Assembly (NCBI GenBank): GCA_902599045.1
Contig: CACKEA010000001.1
Coordinates: 316,283-380,282 of the forward strand
From: an uncultured Alphaproteobacteria bacterium
GTDB taxonomy: Bacteria > Pseudomonadota > Alphaproteobacteria > HIMB59
DNA length: 64,000 nt
Direction: 5' to 3'
This document shows, piece by piece, positions 8,322 to 16,524 of the stretch. The notes below the pieces were generated by a model. That model did not search any database and was not told the DNA's origin. It saw only the letters and a program-made list of their open reading frames with translations. Positions within the stretch are counted from its first letter, which is position 1; each line of letters begins with the position of its first letter. Position numbers and translations under genes: made by a program.

Positions 8322-9285
8322 CTTTAAGTTTTCTCTCAAATTCTCTTAATCTTTTATAAACACTAGCTAACTCAATAATCGTTGGCCAAGATTTTAATAA
8401 ATATTGCATTGATCCTTCAACTCTTCCAAAGGCACGGATAATTTGTTGCATTACACCAAGAGTAATTACTCCTGCAACTATTGCTGGAGCTAAGAATACA
8501 TAAGCACTTAAAACATTAGCTTGTAAATAGGCAATTCTGCCAATATTAAAGTATAGGTAACGAATATATGAAACAAAATGAATTTTTCTTACGTCGTCAA
8601 ATAATTCTTCAATTGTTTTAGGACGAACAGTTTCATCATCTTCAGCAATCACCAACACTTTCCTGTAAGCTGCCTCTTGTTTTTGTAAATCATACTCTAC
8701 ACCTACAAGGCGAAGGATAATTCCAAGAAGTATTAAAAAAATAGTTCCACCAACTGACCATATTAATGCACCAACAACTAAACCGTATTCCCAATCACCA
8801 AAAAAGAATATTGGAATACCAGCGCTGAGTCCTAATAAAATTGGTAAGAATTGAACAATAATCATAACAGACTCAATTAAACTAGTTCCGAGACCCTCCA
8901 TTATTCTACCAAACTTTATAGTGTCTTCTTGAACTCTTTGAGCTGCTCCTTCAATTGTACGAGCATAGTTGTAAACGCTGTGATACCACTCCACCATTGC
9001 AGTTCTCCATCTAAATAAGAAATGGGCAGTGAAGAAACTCACTAAAACAGCAATAGCAACATAAATACCAGCAAGAGTAATAAAAGACATTAAGCCAGCC
9101 CAATATTCCTCAATAGTAATCGAATTAGGCTCAGCAAGAGCTTTTTGAATCATATCGTAAAAAGTTCCAAACCACTCATTGATTTTGACATCGATTTCTA
9201 CCTGAACCCATAGGCTTCCTAAAATCGCAGCTGATCCAGCCCAAGCCCATAAAAACCATTTTTTTGAATTAAAAAATCTGAACAT
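8290..9285 (-). CDS. SbmA/BacA-family peptide transporter-like membrane protein
   Basis: 331 residues with about seven hydrophobic segments. The sequence RTIEGAAQRVQEDTIKF is the characteristic SbmA/BacA element, and WRTAMVEWYHS before it also fits. SbmA/BacA proteins are proton-driven importers of peptides and related antibiotics in the inner membrane; in alphaproteobacteria BacA also affects very-long-chain fatty acid lipids. No ATPase domain is present, which separates it from BacA-related ABC (Rv1819c-type) proteins. It is transcribed away from the CBS gene. Length is somewhat below the usual 400, mainly at the ends. Confidence 0.88.
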   Translation of the reverse strand: MFRFFNSKKWFLWAWAGSAAILGSLWVQVEIDVKINEWFGTFYDMIQKALAEPNSITIEEYWAGLMSFITLAGIYVAIAVLVSFFTAHFLFRWRTAMVEWYHSVYNYARTIEGAAQRVQEDTIKFGRIMEGLGTSLIESVMIIVQFLPILLGLSAGIPIFFFGDWEYGLVVGALIWSVGGTIFLILLGIILRLVGVEYDLQKQEAAYRKVLVIAEDDETVRPKTIEELFDDVRKIHFVSYIRYLYFNIGRIAYLQANVLSAYVFLAPAIVAGVITLGVMQQIIRAFGRVEGSMQYLLKSWPTIIELASVYKRLREFERKLKATAGTAKVSE

Positions 9286-9373
9286 TTAATTTGCAACAAT
9301 ATGCGAAAAATTACATTTTTTGAAGAGTTAAGTGCTTCAATACGCTTAATTTATTTTAATACCTAATTAAATA

Positions 9374-9379
9374 TATAAT
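9374..9379 (+). promoter_or_regulatory. Candidate -10 box for the CBS/nucleotidyltransferase operon
   Basis: A perfect TATAAT ends six bases before the ATG of the CBS gene, so the transcript would start at or just before the start codon and be essentially leaderless. No good -35 hexamer is seen at 16-18 bases upstream, and TATAAT is easy to meet by chance in such AT-rich DNA. Confidence 0.35.
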
Positions 9380-9385
9380 AAGACT

Positions 9386-9862
9386 ATGCCAAATATTAAA
9401 GATATTAAAAAAATTAAATTAAATGATGAGTACGTATATTTTGGCCCTGAGTCAATTGTTAGTGAAATAGCTGACAGTATGGATTTAAAGAATATTGGAG
9501 CAGTTCCAATATTAGATGATCAAAAAATATTATTAGGTGTTGTATCAGAGAGGGATATAGTTCGGAAATGTGTTAAAGATGGAAGAGATCCAGATTTAGT
9601 ATCAGCATCAGACATTATGACCACTGAAATTATAACTGTAGATTTAAAAATGTCCTCAGAAATAGCAATTAAAATTATGGGTGAAAATAATATTAGACAC
9701 CTTCCAGTTGTTGATGACCAAAATAAATTAATTAATTTTATATCTCACAGAGACCTAATTAGTTCTGTAAGAGGGAGCACTAAGCTAAATATAATTTTGA
9801 TTACTTTTATTTGTATGATCATCCCAATAGTATTTTTGACTAAATCATTTGGCTGGATATGA
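9386..9862 (+). CDS. Two-CBS-domain protein with C-terminal membrane anchor
   Basis: 158 residues: two CBS repeats (about 8-65 and 75-130), with GVVSERDIVRK closing the first and FISHRDLISS closing the second, then a hydrophobic helix at about 136-156. CBS pairs bind adenine nucleotides or SAM and act as sensors. The membrane tail is unusual for small stand-alone CBS proteins. The stop overlaps the start of the next gene (ATGA), so both are co-translated; the CBS protein could report on energy or nucleotide state to the nucleotidyltransferase, but this is inference. Confidence 0.88.
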   Translation: MPNIKDIKKIKLNDEYVYFGPESIVSEIADSMDLKNIGAVPILDDQKILLGVVSERDIVRKCVKDGRDPDLVSASDIMTTEIITVDLKMSSEIAIKIMGENNIRHLPVVDDQNKLINFISHRDLISSVRGSTKLNIILITFICMIIPIVFLTKSFGWI

Positions 9863-10740
9863 AAACTAAAGGGATTATTCTTGCCGCTGGTAAGGGTACA
9901 AGATTAATGCCAGCTACAATTCCTGCCTCAAAGCCATTATTGCCATTGTATGATAAGCCAATGATTTATTATCCTTTGGAAACATTAATTAGATTGGGTA
10001 TTAAGGATATCTTATTTATCGTTCAGGAGGATGACCTTTTAATATTTAAAAAAACATTTGGTTCTGGTTCTGATGTAGGTCTTAATTTTTCTTACGAAAT
10101 ACAAAATATACAAAAAGGTATAGCTGATGCATATTTTATTGCTGACAAGTATTTAGATGGGAACCCCTCAGTTTTAGCATTGAGTGATAATGTCTTTCTT
10201 GGCAAAAAATATTTTGATTATGCTAATTCAGCTCTTCTTAAGATGCAAGATGTAGGCGGAAGTGTATTTGGATTACCAGTTCCGGATCCAGAAAAATTTG
10301 GTGTAATAGAATTAGATGAAAATAATAATATTATTGGCATAGAAGAAAAGCCATCGAAGCCTAAAAGTAATTTGATAATTCCAGGGTTTTATTTTTTTGA
10401 CTCAGATGCCTCAGAGTATGCAAAGACACTTAAACCGTCGAACAGAGGCGAGTTAGAGATAACTGATTTAATTGAGATTTATTTATCCAAAAAAAAACTA
10501 GCTTTGGAAATTTTAGATGACTCAATTGTCTGGCACGATACTGGAAATGCTAACGCTTTATTAGAAGCAGCCCAAAAAGTAAAACTATATGAAGAGAATA
10601 ATGAATTAAAAATTGGTTCTTATGAAATTGCTTCTTTTGAACAGGGGTTTATCAATAAAAATGAATTAAATAACATAGCAGAAAAATTAATTAAATCTGA
10701 TTATGGAAAATATATAAAAGAATATTTAACTAATATCTAA
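9859..10740 (+). CDS. rmlA: Glucose-1-phosphate thymidylyltransferase-like nucleotidyltransferase
   Basis: 293 residues, full length for RmlA. The signature loop is AAGKGTRLMPAT, with the RmlA-type KPMIYYPLETLIRLGI, DNVFLG for the metal-binding Asp region, FGVIELDENN, EEKPSKPKSN and RGELEITDL, in the usual order. It would form dTDP-glucose (or UDP-glucose) from a sugar 1-phosphate. The rmlB, rmlC and rmlD partners are not beside it, and it sits 17 kb away from the polysaccharide island, so its product may feed that island or another pathway. It overlaps the CBS gene by 4 bp. Confidence 0.85.
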   Translation: MKTKGIILAAGKGTRLMPATIPASKPLLPLYDKPMIYYPLETLIRLGIKDILFIVQEDDLLIFKKTFGSGSDVGLNFSYEIQNIQKGIADAYFIADKYLDGNPSVLALSDNVFLGKKYFDYANSALLKMQDVGGSVFGLPVPDPEKFGVIELDENNNIIGIEEKPSKPKSNLIIPGFYFFDSDASEYAKTLKPSNRGELEITDLIEIYLSKKKLALEILDDSIVWHDTGNANALLEAAQKVKLYEENNELKIGSYEIASFEQGFINKNELNNIAEKLIKSDYGKYIKEYLTNI

Positions 10741-10742
10741 TT

Positions 10743-12194
10743 TTAATCCCATTTTGCTGACTCATTGTTTAAAAAGGTTATAACTTTTTGTTTAAACTGA
10801 ACTTTCTCATTTTCATCTGTTATCATTTTATCTAAGTCAGTGTCTAAGCTAGAAAGTATCTTGTTTTTAGAATTCCATTTAGATTTATCATCATCATTAA
10901 AACGTTCTTTTATTTCAAATTCATAATTTCTCTTTTCATTTTCAGGTAGAGTATGAGGAGCTATTTCATATAAAATTCTTATTGCAATTTCTTTATATCG
11001 GTCGTCTTTAAAGTGTTTTGCAATTTCATACTTCTTCTCATTCGAAGAAGTATGAAAATCAATCATTAGTTTTTTATCTTGATGTGATGGAAAGCTTTCA
11101 AAAATTCTATCTTCAACATTAAAAGGCTCAGGCCACTCTTTTTGATTAGAAAGATGGAGTTTGATCAACCTTGAGCAAAACTGTTCATTTTTTTTTATAA
11201 CATTTGCTCTCTTTCTTAACTCATCCACACCTAATTCTGCATATTTAGTATCTTTGAATGAATAACTTTCATTCAAAAGTGTTTTTGATTTTGAGCCATC
11301 AAAAACCTCACAAATTCTCTTTGCCCCATCATTCATCTTTTTAAGTAGATCTTTGTCATCCAAATCCATAAGCTTAGTTGGATCAGTATGCAAATTATAA
11401 ACTAGATAGTGATGATTTCTTCCTGGAATACCACCTATAAGAGTTTGAGATTTAATCGTCGGTCTTCTTCCCCAAAAAGTAGTATTGGTGAACACTAAAT
11501 TTTCTAACATGAATTTTTTAGGAGTATCTCTATTACGAAATTCATAGGCTGCATTCCAAATTTTTGGACATCTCACATTTAGTATCTTATTAAGCTCTAA
11601 GGTGACAAGGCTATCAAAAACAGCATCATGTGGTCCTGCTTCATAGCTTATTGAAATCTTGTTGAGCTTAAAAATTTCTTCTAATTTGAGTATGGGGTAA
11701 CCTTGATCGTCAGTATTAAATTTTATATGTTCTGGGCTGTATACTGAGACTAATCTTAATATATCAAAAACGTCCATACGCACATTATTGTTTGTTACTG
11801 TCATATAAATCTCAGGTAACAAATTTTGATAAAGTGCCTGTCTTAAAAAGGGCTCATCAAAGTTTATATTATTAAAACCTACAAAAATTGCAGATGACGA
11901 TGACCATTCTTGAAAAGTTTCATACAATTGAGCGCTTGCTTCGTAATAATTTGGATAATTATTTTGAATTAAACTTCTTGGATCAACACCAGTTGTAATT
12001 AACGCACCTGGCTCAAACCATTTTCCCTCTCTTAATTTGCTATGTATTTCTAATTTATCTTTCACTTCAAAGTTATGATCTGTTAATACAGCGCCTACTT
12101 GAGTTATTTGATTAAATTTATCATTTCGCCCTGTCGTCTCCAGATCCCAAAAAATAAAACGATCACTCATATTTAAAAAATTATATGCATTCAA
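10743..12194 (-). CDS. sbcB: Exodeoxyribonuclease I (SbcB/ExoI)
   Basis: Up to 483 residues, the size of E. coli exonuclease I, a 3'-5' single-strand DNA exonuclease used in recombination and mismatch repair. The DEDDh catalytic motifs are present: FWDLETTG near the N terminus (Exo I), FNNINFDE (Exo II) and HDAVFDS (Exo III). The rest fits the SH3-like and C-terminal helical parts that surround the ssDNA groove. The start is uncertain: an internal ATG at 12170 (MSDRFIFWDLETTG) suits the family better than 12194, and neither has a clear ribosome site. It is convergent with rmlA, 2 bp apart. Confidence 0.9.
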   Translation of the reverse strand: MNAYNFLNMSDRFIFWDLETTGRNDKFNQITQVGAVLTDHNFEVKDKLEIHSKLREGKWFEPGALITTGVDPRSLIQNNYPNYYEASAQLYETFQEWSSSSAIFVGFNNINFDEPFLRQALYQNLLPEIYMTVTNNNVRMDVFDILRLVSVYSPEHIKFNTDDQGYPILKLEEIFKLNKISISYEAGPHDAVFDSLVTLELNKILNVRCPKIWNAAYEFRNRDTPKKFMLENLVFTNTTFWGRRPTIKSQTLIGGIPGRNHHYLVYNLHTDPTKLMDLDDKDLLKKMNDGAKRICEVFDGSKSKTLLNESYSFKDTKYAELGVDELRKRANVIKKNEQFCSRLIKLHLSNQKEWPEPFNVEDRIFESFPSHQDKKLMIDFHTSSNEKKYEIAKHFKDDRYKEIAIRILYEIAPHTLPENEKRNYEFEIKERFNDDDKSKWNSKNKILSSLDTDLDKMITDENEKVQFKQKVITFLNNESAKWD

Positions 12195-12245
12195 TTTGCA
12201 TAATAAAGTTCTACTTAAAAAATTTAATATTTTGAAAATTTAAAT

Positions 12246-12299
12246 AAAACTAGCTCCGGAGGAATAAGTAAGAATAGGAATAAGGTTGGAGCTAGTTTT
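12246..12299. other. 12-bp perfect inverted repeat with purine-rich 30-nt loop
   Basis: Arms 12246-12257 and 12288-12299 are exactly complementary. The loop is almost all purine on the plus strand and carries a direct repeat GGAATAAG at 12261 and 12277. It sits in the gap between exonuclease I and a small cysteine-rich gene, both transcribed leftwards. It could be a structured leader or small RNA, or a weak bidirectional terminator; the large loop is unlike a normal terminator. Confidence 0.55.
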
Positions 12300-12393
12300 A
12301 CGAATGACTATAAGTACTAATATTCTGTTTAAAATTAAATTGCAGAAATTAAAAAGTAGCTGTGCAAAATATGCATAGCTATAAATATTGATT

Positions 12394-12552
12394 TTATTGA
12401 ATTTTAAATAATTTTTTAATTTTCTTATAATAAATTAGTGAGCAACCAGCACCGCAAAAAAATACTTTTTTTGGGATATTATAAAATTTTGGATCGGCCC
12501 AATATAGTGTTTCTATAATTTTCTTTTTGCATACTTCACAATTATTATTCAT
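12394..12552 (-). CDS. Small four-cysteine, putative zinc-binding protein, 52 aa
   Basis: A 52-residue frame that starts MNNNCEVCKKK and contains Cys5-x2-Cys8 and Cys33-x3-Cys37 (FFCGAGCS), then a lysine- and tyrosine-rich basic tail. The spacing of the two cysteine pairs suggests a treble-clef or TRASH-like zinc finger. It begins 9 bp after the stop of the PTP-like phosphatase gene on the same strand, so the two are probably co-transcribed. No family is recognised. The regular cysteine pattern makes a chance frame unlikely. Confidence 0.6.
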   Translation of the reverse strand: MNNNCEVCKKKIIETLYWADPKFYNIPKKVFFCGAGCSLIYYKKIKKLFKIQ

Positions 12553-12561
12553 AAAATTATC

Positions 12562-13068
12562 TTAAAAATTTAATTCTACAATTCTACTTTCTTCAATTGG
12601 TTCAGGGTTAAAATAAGGAACAGACCCATAAAGTCTGTTGTTTAAGTCCAATATTTCATCATAATACTTCATCATAATTTTATTAGGACTAGCATGTGGG
12701 GCTATTTCTTTCAGATTTTCAATGATTAATTCAATGTTCTCAGGTGCAAATTTTCCTGCAACCCCTAAACTTGTTGCGGTAGAGCGACTTATGCCCATAT
12801 GGCAATGAATTAATATAGGTTTGGTTTTATCCCAGTCATCAGTAAAATCTAATAATTCTTGAGCATGATGTTTTTCAGGTAATATAAATCCATCTCTAGG
12901 CTCAGATATATCATCAATTAACATTTTAAGGTGTCTATTTTTATCCATACCTTGGGGTGTCTCAGGTTCAAAGTTTTTATTAATGATGGTTAGCATTTTA
13001 TCCGGATTGTATTTATCAACACAATATTGAATATCTGCTAATCCACATATAATTATTTTTTTTTGCAT
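12562..13068 (-). CDS. Protein tyrosine/dual-specificity phosphatase-like protein
   Basis: 168 residues. The phosphatase loop HCHMGISRS at residues 88-96 matches HCxxGxxRS, with nucleophile Cys89 and phosphate-binding Arg95; the preceding PILIHC strand and a likely general acid in the DDWDKTKP region fit the fold. Such small alphaproteobacterial proteins are annotated as tyrosine phosphatase family; real substrates are mostly unknown. It is divergent from transaldolase and followed by the 52-aa cysteine-rich gene. Confidence 0.82.
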   Translation of the reverse strand: MQKKIIICGLADIQYCVDKYNPDKMLTIINKNFEPETPQGMDKNRHLKMLIDDISEPRDGFILPEKHHAQELLDFTDDWDKTKPILIHCHMGISRSTATSLGVAGKFAPENIELIIENLKEIAPHASPNKIMMKYYDEILDLNNRLYGSVPYFNPEPIEESRIVELNF

Positions 13069-13124
13069 AAGAAGTTTTATTAATATATAGCTTTAATAAG
13101 TATTAAGAAACAATATTTATTTTC

Positions 13125-14084
13125 ATGATATCTCAATTAGAAAGTCTAAAAAAATTCTCATCAGTTGTTGCTGATACCGGAGATATAGACAGTATACAAA
13201 AATTTAGCCCTGATGATTGTACGACAAATCCATCTTTAATATTTAAAGCAGTTCAATCCAATAAATATAAAAAACTTTTTGATGAAGTATTAGCTAATTC
13301 AAAAAGTAGAAAATTTAATCAATTAAATGATCAAGTTGATTATATTGCAGATCAACTTGCAATAGCTTTTGGAATAGAATTGACAAAAATAGTGCCAGGT
13401 TACGTTTCAACCGAGGTGGACTCTGATTTATCATTTAATACAGAGGCAACTGTTGAAAAAGCCAAACAAATTATCAATAGTTACGAACAATCTGGTGTTC
13501 CTAGAAATAGAATTTTAATAAAAATAGCTGGAACTTGGGAAGGTATTCAAGCTGTTAAAAAATTAGAAGCGGAGGGAATATCATGTAATTGCACATTGAT
13601 ATTTTCTTTAACCCAAGCTGTAGCGTGTGCAGAGGCGGGTGCTTTTTTGATATCACCATTTGTTGGAAGAATTCTTGACTGGTTCAAAGCAAACAGCTCA
13701 AAAGACTATGATGCAACTAACGATCCTGGTGTCGAAAGTGTTGAGAAAATTTATAATTATTTTAAGAAGTACAATTATAATACGATTGTAATGGCTGCAT
13801 CTTTTAGAAACAAAGAGGAAATAATCAATTTAGCAGGATGTGATAAATTAACAATAAGCCCACCTCTGCTTGAAGAATTAAATAAATCAGAAGGCGATTT
13901 GGATCAAAAACTATCACAAAATCAATCTAGCCAAATAGATATTGATAGAATAAATGTAAACGAAAGTTCTTTTCGTTGGCATCTAAATGAGAATCAAATG
14001 GCTTCCTTTAAGCTTGCTGAGGGAATTAGATTATTCAACAAAGACCTACATAAACTCAAGGAAACTATTAAAGAACAATTATAA
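13125..14084 (+). CDS. tal: Transaldolase
   Basis: 319 residues, the size of the E. coli TalA/TalB type. It moves a dihydroxyacetone unit between sugar phosphates in the non-oxidative pentose phosphate pathway. The Schiff-base lysine lies in RILIKIAGTWEGI, the N-terminal catalytic Asp in VADTGD, and TTNPSL and SFRN are family hallmarks. It could also provide sedoheptulose 7-phosphate, the precursor of the heptose made by the island downstream. It begins 56 bp from the divergent phosphatase gene. Confidence 0.95.
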   Translation: MISQLESLKKFSSVVADTGDIDSIQKFSPDDCTTNPSLIFKAVQSNKYKKLFDEVLANSKSRKFNQLNDQVDYIADQLAIAFGIELTKIVPGYVSTEVDSDLSFNTEATVEKAKQIINSYEQSGVPRNRILIKIAGTWEGIQAVKKLEAEGISCNCTLIFSLTQAVACAEAGAFLISPFVGRILDWFKANSSKDYDATNDPGVESVEKIYNYFKKYNYNTIVMAASFRNKEEIINLAGCDKLTISPPLLEELNKSEGDLDQKLSQNQSSQIDIDRINVNESSFRWHLNENQMASFKLAEGIRLFNKDLHKLKETIKEQL

Positions 14085-14122
14085 TTATTGCCAAACTTCA
14101 AACAAAATTATAAATAATATCT

Positions 14123-14671
14123 ATGCAAAATAGAAAAAATATCACAATTCTCAGTCAATATTTATCTAGTAATGTTTCGAAATTAGGTTTTTTCTTATTA
14201 GGCATTATTCTTTTGTCTGTATCTAGCAAAATAAGTATTCCATTTTACCCAGTTCCTATGACTCTTCAAACCTTTGTGGTTTATTTTATTGCTGCCTCTA
14301 TGGGGATGGTTGGGTTCTACTCAACTTTATCCTATGTTATTCTCGGGTTAATAGGACTGCCTATTTTTGCTGCTGGTGGAGGATTTGGCTATATGATGTC
14401 GCCAACCTTTGGCTTTTTGTATGGCATGGTTTTAGCTTCTTTTGTAATCGCTTATTTTTCAAAAAATTTATTTAATAAAAATTTACTAAAGGTCACTTTT
14501 TCGGTATTAATTGGGGCGGCTATAATTTTTGTTTGTGGATTATCTCATCTTGCTGGTTTTATTGGTTTTGAAAAATCAATTAAAGCTGGTTTATATCCTT
14601 TTATTTACAGCGAACTTTTAAAAATAGCATTAGCTATCTCAATTTCTTATTTGTTAATAAAAAAAAATTAA
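14123..14671 (+). CDS. bioY: Biotin transporter substrate-binding subunit BioY
   Basis: 182 residues, with about six membrane segments. The conserved BioY N-terminal pattern is visible: KISIPFYPVPMTLQTF near residue 35 and GGGFGYMMSPTFGFLYG near residue 90. BioY is the S-component of an energy-coupling factor transporter and can also work alone. No bioM/bioN genes are nearby, so it is either a solitary carrier or shares an ECF module elsewhere. Its presence suggests dependence on external biotin. It overlaps msrB tail to tail by 4 bp. Confidence 0.93.
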   Translation: MQNRKNITILSQYLSSNVSKLGFFLLGIILLSVSSKISIPFYPVPMTLQTFVVYFIAASMGMVGFYSTLSYVILGLIGLPIFAAGGGFGYMMSPTFGFLYGMVLASFVIAYFSKNLFNKNLLKVTFSVLIGAAIIFVCGLSHLAGFIGFEKSIKAGLYPFIYSELLKIALAISISYLLIKKN

Positions 14672-15126
14672 CTTGGAATAAACTTTAAAGCAAAACCATT
14701 ATTGCAGTATCTTAGTCCAGTTGGTTCTGGACCATCTTTGAAGACATGACCATGATGACCACCACATCTTGCGCAATGATATTCTTTTCTTGGTATTACA
14801 ATTTTAAAATCTGTTTTAAAACCCAATGAATTTGGAATGTAATCAAAAAATGATGGCCAACCAGTTCCACTATCAAATTTCATATCAGAATTAAATAAAG
14901 GAAGATCACATCCAGCACACTGATAGACACCGTTCCTTTTTTCATTATTTAAGACGCTTGAGCCAGGGCGCTCTGTTCCTGACTGTCTAAGTATATAATA
15001 TTCCTCTTCTGTGAGTTTTGCTTTCCATTCTGTTTCTGTTAGCACTAATTTTTCCATAGATAATAAAGATTTCAACCCAACTAAACACCCTCCTAAAGTA
15101 AAAGTTAAAAAAAATCTTCTATTCAA
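14668..15126 (-). CDS. msrB: Peptide-methionine (R)-S-oxide reductase with export signal
   Basis: 152 residues. It reduces methionine-R-sulfoxide in proteins. The two zinc-binding CxxC pairs are in CAGCD and CARCGGHHGH, and the catalytic Cys is in RYCNNGFAL. Before the domain is a signal-like N terminus, MNRRFFLTFTLGGC, with a twin-arginine motif (RRFFLTF), so the enzyme probably works in the periplasm or on the membrane rather than in the cytoplasm. No MsrA domain is fused. It overlaps the end of bioY. Confidence 0.92.
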   Translation of the reverse strand: MNRRFFLTFTLGGCLVGLKSLLSMEKLVLTETEWKAKLTEEEYYILRQSGTERPGSSVLNNEKRNGVYQCAGCDLPLFNSDMKFDSGTGWPSFFDYIPNSLGFKTDFKIVIPRKEYHCARCGGHHGHVFKDGPEPTGLRYCNNGFALKFIPS

Positions 15127-15171
15127 AATATTAGTTTTATTTTAAGAATAAAAAATTAAAAATGAACATAA

Positions 15172-15255
15172 TTATTTCTTTTTCGCTCTTCGTTTAGCGC
15201 GACGTTTTCGAGAACCGATTTTACGTCTACCACGATGTTTTTTAGGATAACCCAT
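15172..15255 (-). CDS. 27-aa extremely basic peptide, ribosomal-protein-like
   Basis: A 27-residue frame with 16 Lys/Arg and a His, starting MGYPKKHRGRRKIG and ending in KRRAKKK. Its DNA is clearly richer in G+C than the flanks, as expected if arginine codons are under selection. The composition recalls the tiny basic ribosomal proteins (bTHX, bS22/AURKAIP1-type). A TATTAT box ends eight bases before the ATG, so the message may be leaderless. No certain homologue is known to me; a ribosomal or nucleic-acid-binding role is inferred. Confidence 0.65.
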   Translation of the reverse strand: MGYPKKHRGRRKIGSRKRRAKRRAKKK

Positions 15256-15313
15256 GACGGCGTATAATAGATATTTAACTTAAAAAATAAACATATTTTT
15301 TTTCTACCATTAA

Positions 15314-15319
15314 TATAAT
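15314..15319 (+). promoter_or_regulatory. Candidate -10 box upstream of the MFS gene
   Basis: A perfect TATAAT lies two bases before ATG 15322 and eight before the in-frame ATG 15328. A transcript from it would begin near 15326, so translation would start at 15328, leaderless. No -35 match is seen. Confidence 0.35.
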
Positions 15320-15321
15320 TT

Positions 15322-16524
15322 ATGCGGATGAAATCGTTTTTCCTCATATTAATCAGTGGATTAATACTATGTGTAGGTAATGGTTTTAGAATGTCTTTAG
15401 GTATTTACGTTCCTGATTTATTAGGCTCAACTGTTTTTAGTGCTTCATTAATTGGACTTACATATGGAATTTTTAACTTACTGTGGGGCTCCATGTCACC
15501 TATAGCAGGGGCATTTGCTGAACAAAAAGGGTATGTAAAAACTCTCTGTGTAGGATTTATCGGTGTCTCTTTATCATTTTATGTTGCATCTTCCGCTGTT
15601 GACCCGATTCATTTCTTATTTGGTATTGGCGTTATAGGTGGACTTTCAGCTGGAGTAATTTCTGTACCAGTTATTATTGGAGGCGTGTCAAAGTTTTATG
15701 CAGATGATAAAACACAAAGTACTGTAACAGGGATATTAATGTCTATTGCTGCGTCTGGTATGTTCATATTTACACCGATAAATCAATTTTTAGTATCCAC
15801 ATATCAATGGAGTTTATCATTTCAAATAACATCAATTTTTTTCTTATTTATGATACCTTTATCTCTAATTTTTTTACTACCTAAACCTGAAAAGAAAAAT
15901 AAAAAAGAATTTACCAAAAGAAAAATCTCAGATGTTCTTCAAGAGGCTTTCAAAGATAAAAGTTATAAATATTTAATCTTAGGATTTTTTGTTTGCGGCT
16001 TACATGTAGCTTTAATCTCAAATTATCTTCCAGTTTTTACAAAATTAAAAGGACTTGAAACTACTATTGCCGCAACAGGATTAACATTAATTGGAATATT
16101 TAACATGATGGGTACTTTGATATCAGGAAAGATTTCTGGAATTATTAAAAAAAAATATGTCCTTTCTTTTATTTATTTTTTAAGGAGCATAGTAATATTC
16201 TTACTATTAATGTTACCAACTAATAATTTTGTTGTTATTGGCTTTAGTTGCTTAATTGGCTTACTCTGGCTTTCAACAGTTCCTCCAACTTCAGGTATTG
16301 TTGCAAATAGATTTGGAACACGATACCTATCAACTCTTTTTGGTATTGTAATGGTTTCTCATCAAGCAGGTGCTTTTTTTGGATCTTTTGTGGGTGGCTT
16401 AGTAATAGATGCTTATGGTTCTCTTGACTTAGCATGGATAATGGCAATAGTTATCTCATTATTTTCTGCTTTTATTCACCTACCTATTGTAGAAAAAGAA
16501 AAATCAGAAGAAGTTTTTGCCTAA
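15322..16524 (+). CDS. Major facilitator superfamily transporter
   Basis: Up to 400 residues with about 12 hydrophobic segments split by a lysine-rich central loop (near residues 190-205). The N-terminal half has GLTYGIFNLLWGSMSPIAGAFAEQKG, in which the loop after the second helix has the family-like G-x3-D/E-x2-G pattern. It resembles the OxlT/monocarboxylate-type MFS carriers, so an organic anion is a reasonable guess, but the substrate is not determinable. The true start may be ATG 15328. It overlaps the following EamA gene by 8 bp. Confidence 0.88.
   Translation: MRMKSFFLILISGLILCVGNGFRMSLGIYVPDLLGSTVFSASLIGLTYGIFNLLWGSMSPIAGAFAEQKGYVKTLCVGFIGVSLSFYVASSAVDPIHFLFGIGVIGGLSAGVISVPVIIGGVSKFYADDKTQSTVTGILMSIAASGMFIFTPINQFLVSTYQWSLSFQITSIFFLFMIPLSLIFLLPKPEKKNKKEFTKRKISDVLQEAFKDKSYKYLILGFFVCGLHVALISNYLPVFTKLKGLETTIAATGLTLIGIFNMMGTLISGKISGIIKKKYVLSFIYFLRSIVIFLLLMLPTNNFVVIGFSCLIGLLWLSTVPPTSGIVANRFGTRYLSTLFGIVMVSHQAGAFFGSFVGGLVIDAYGSLDLAWIMAIVISLFSAFIHLPIVEKEKSEEVFA

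Noticed and set aside
12246..12299. Inverted repeat read as a simple terminator of the cysteine-rich gene
   Set aside because: The loop is 30 nt, the stem is not GC-rich and only a short T run follows; kept as an unexplained structure instead.
15156..15347. A 63-aa minus-strand frame across the msrB-MFS gap
   Set aside because: It overlaps the 27-aa basic frame and the MFS start in other frames, has poor protein character and no family resemblance; the 27-aa frame explains the local base composition better.
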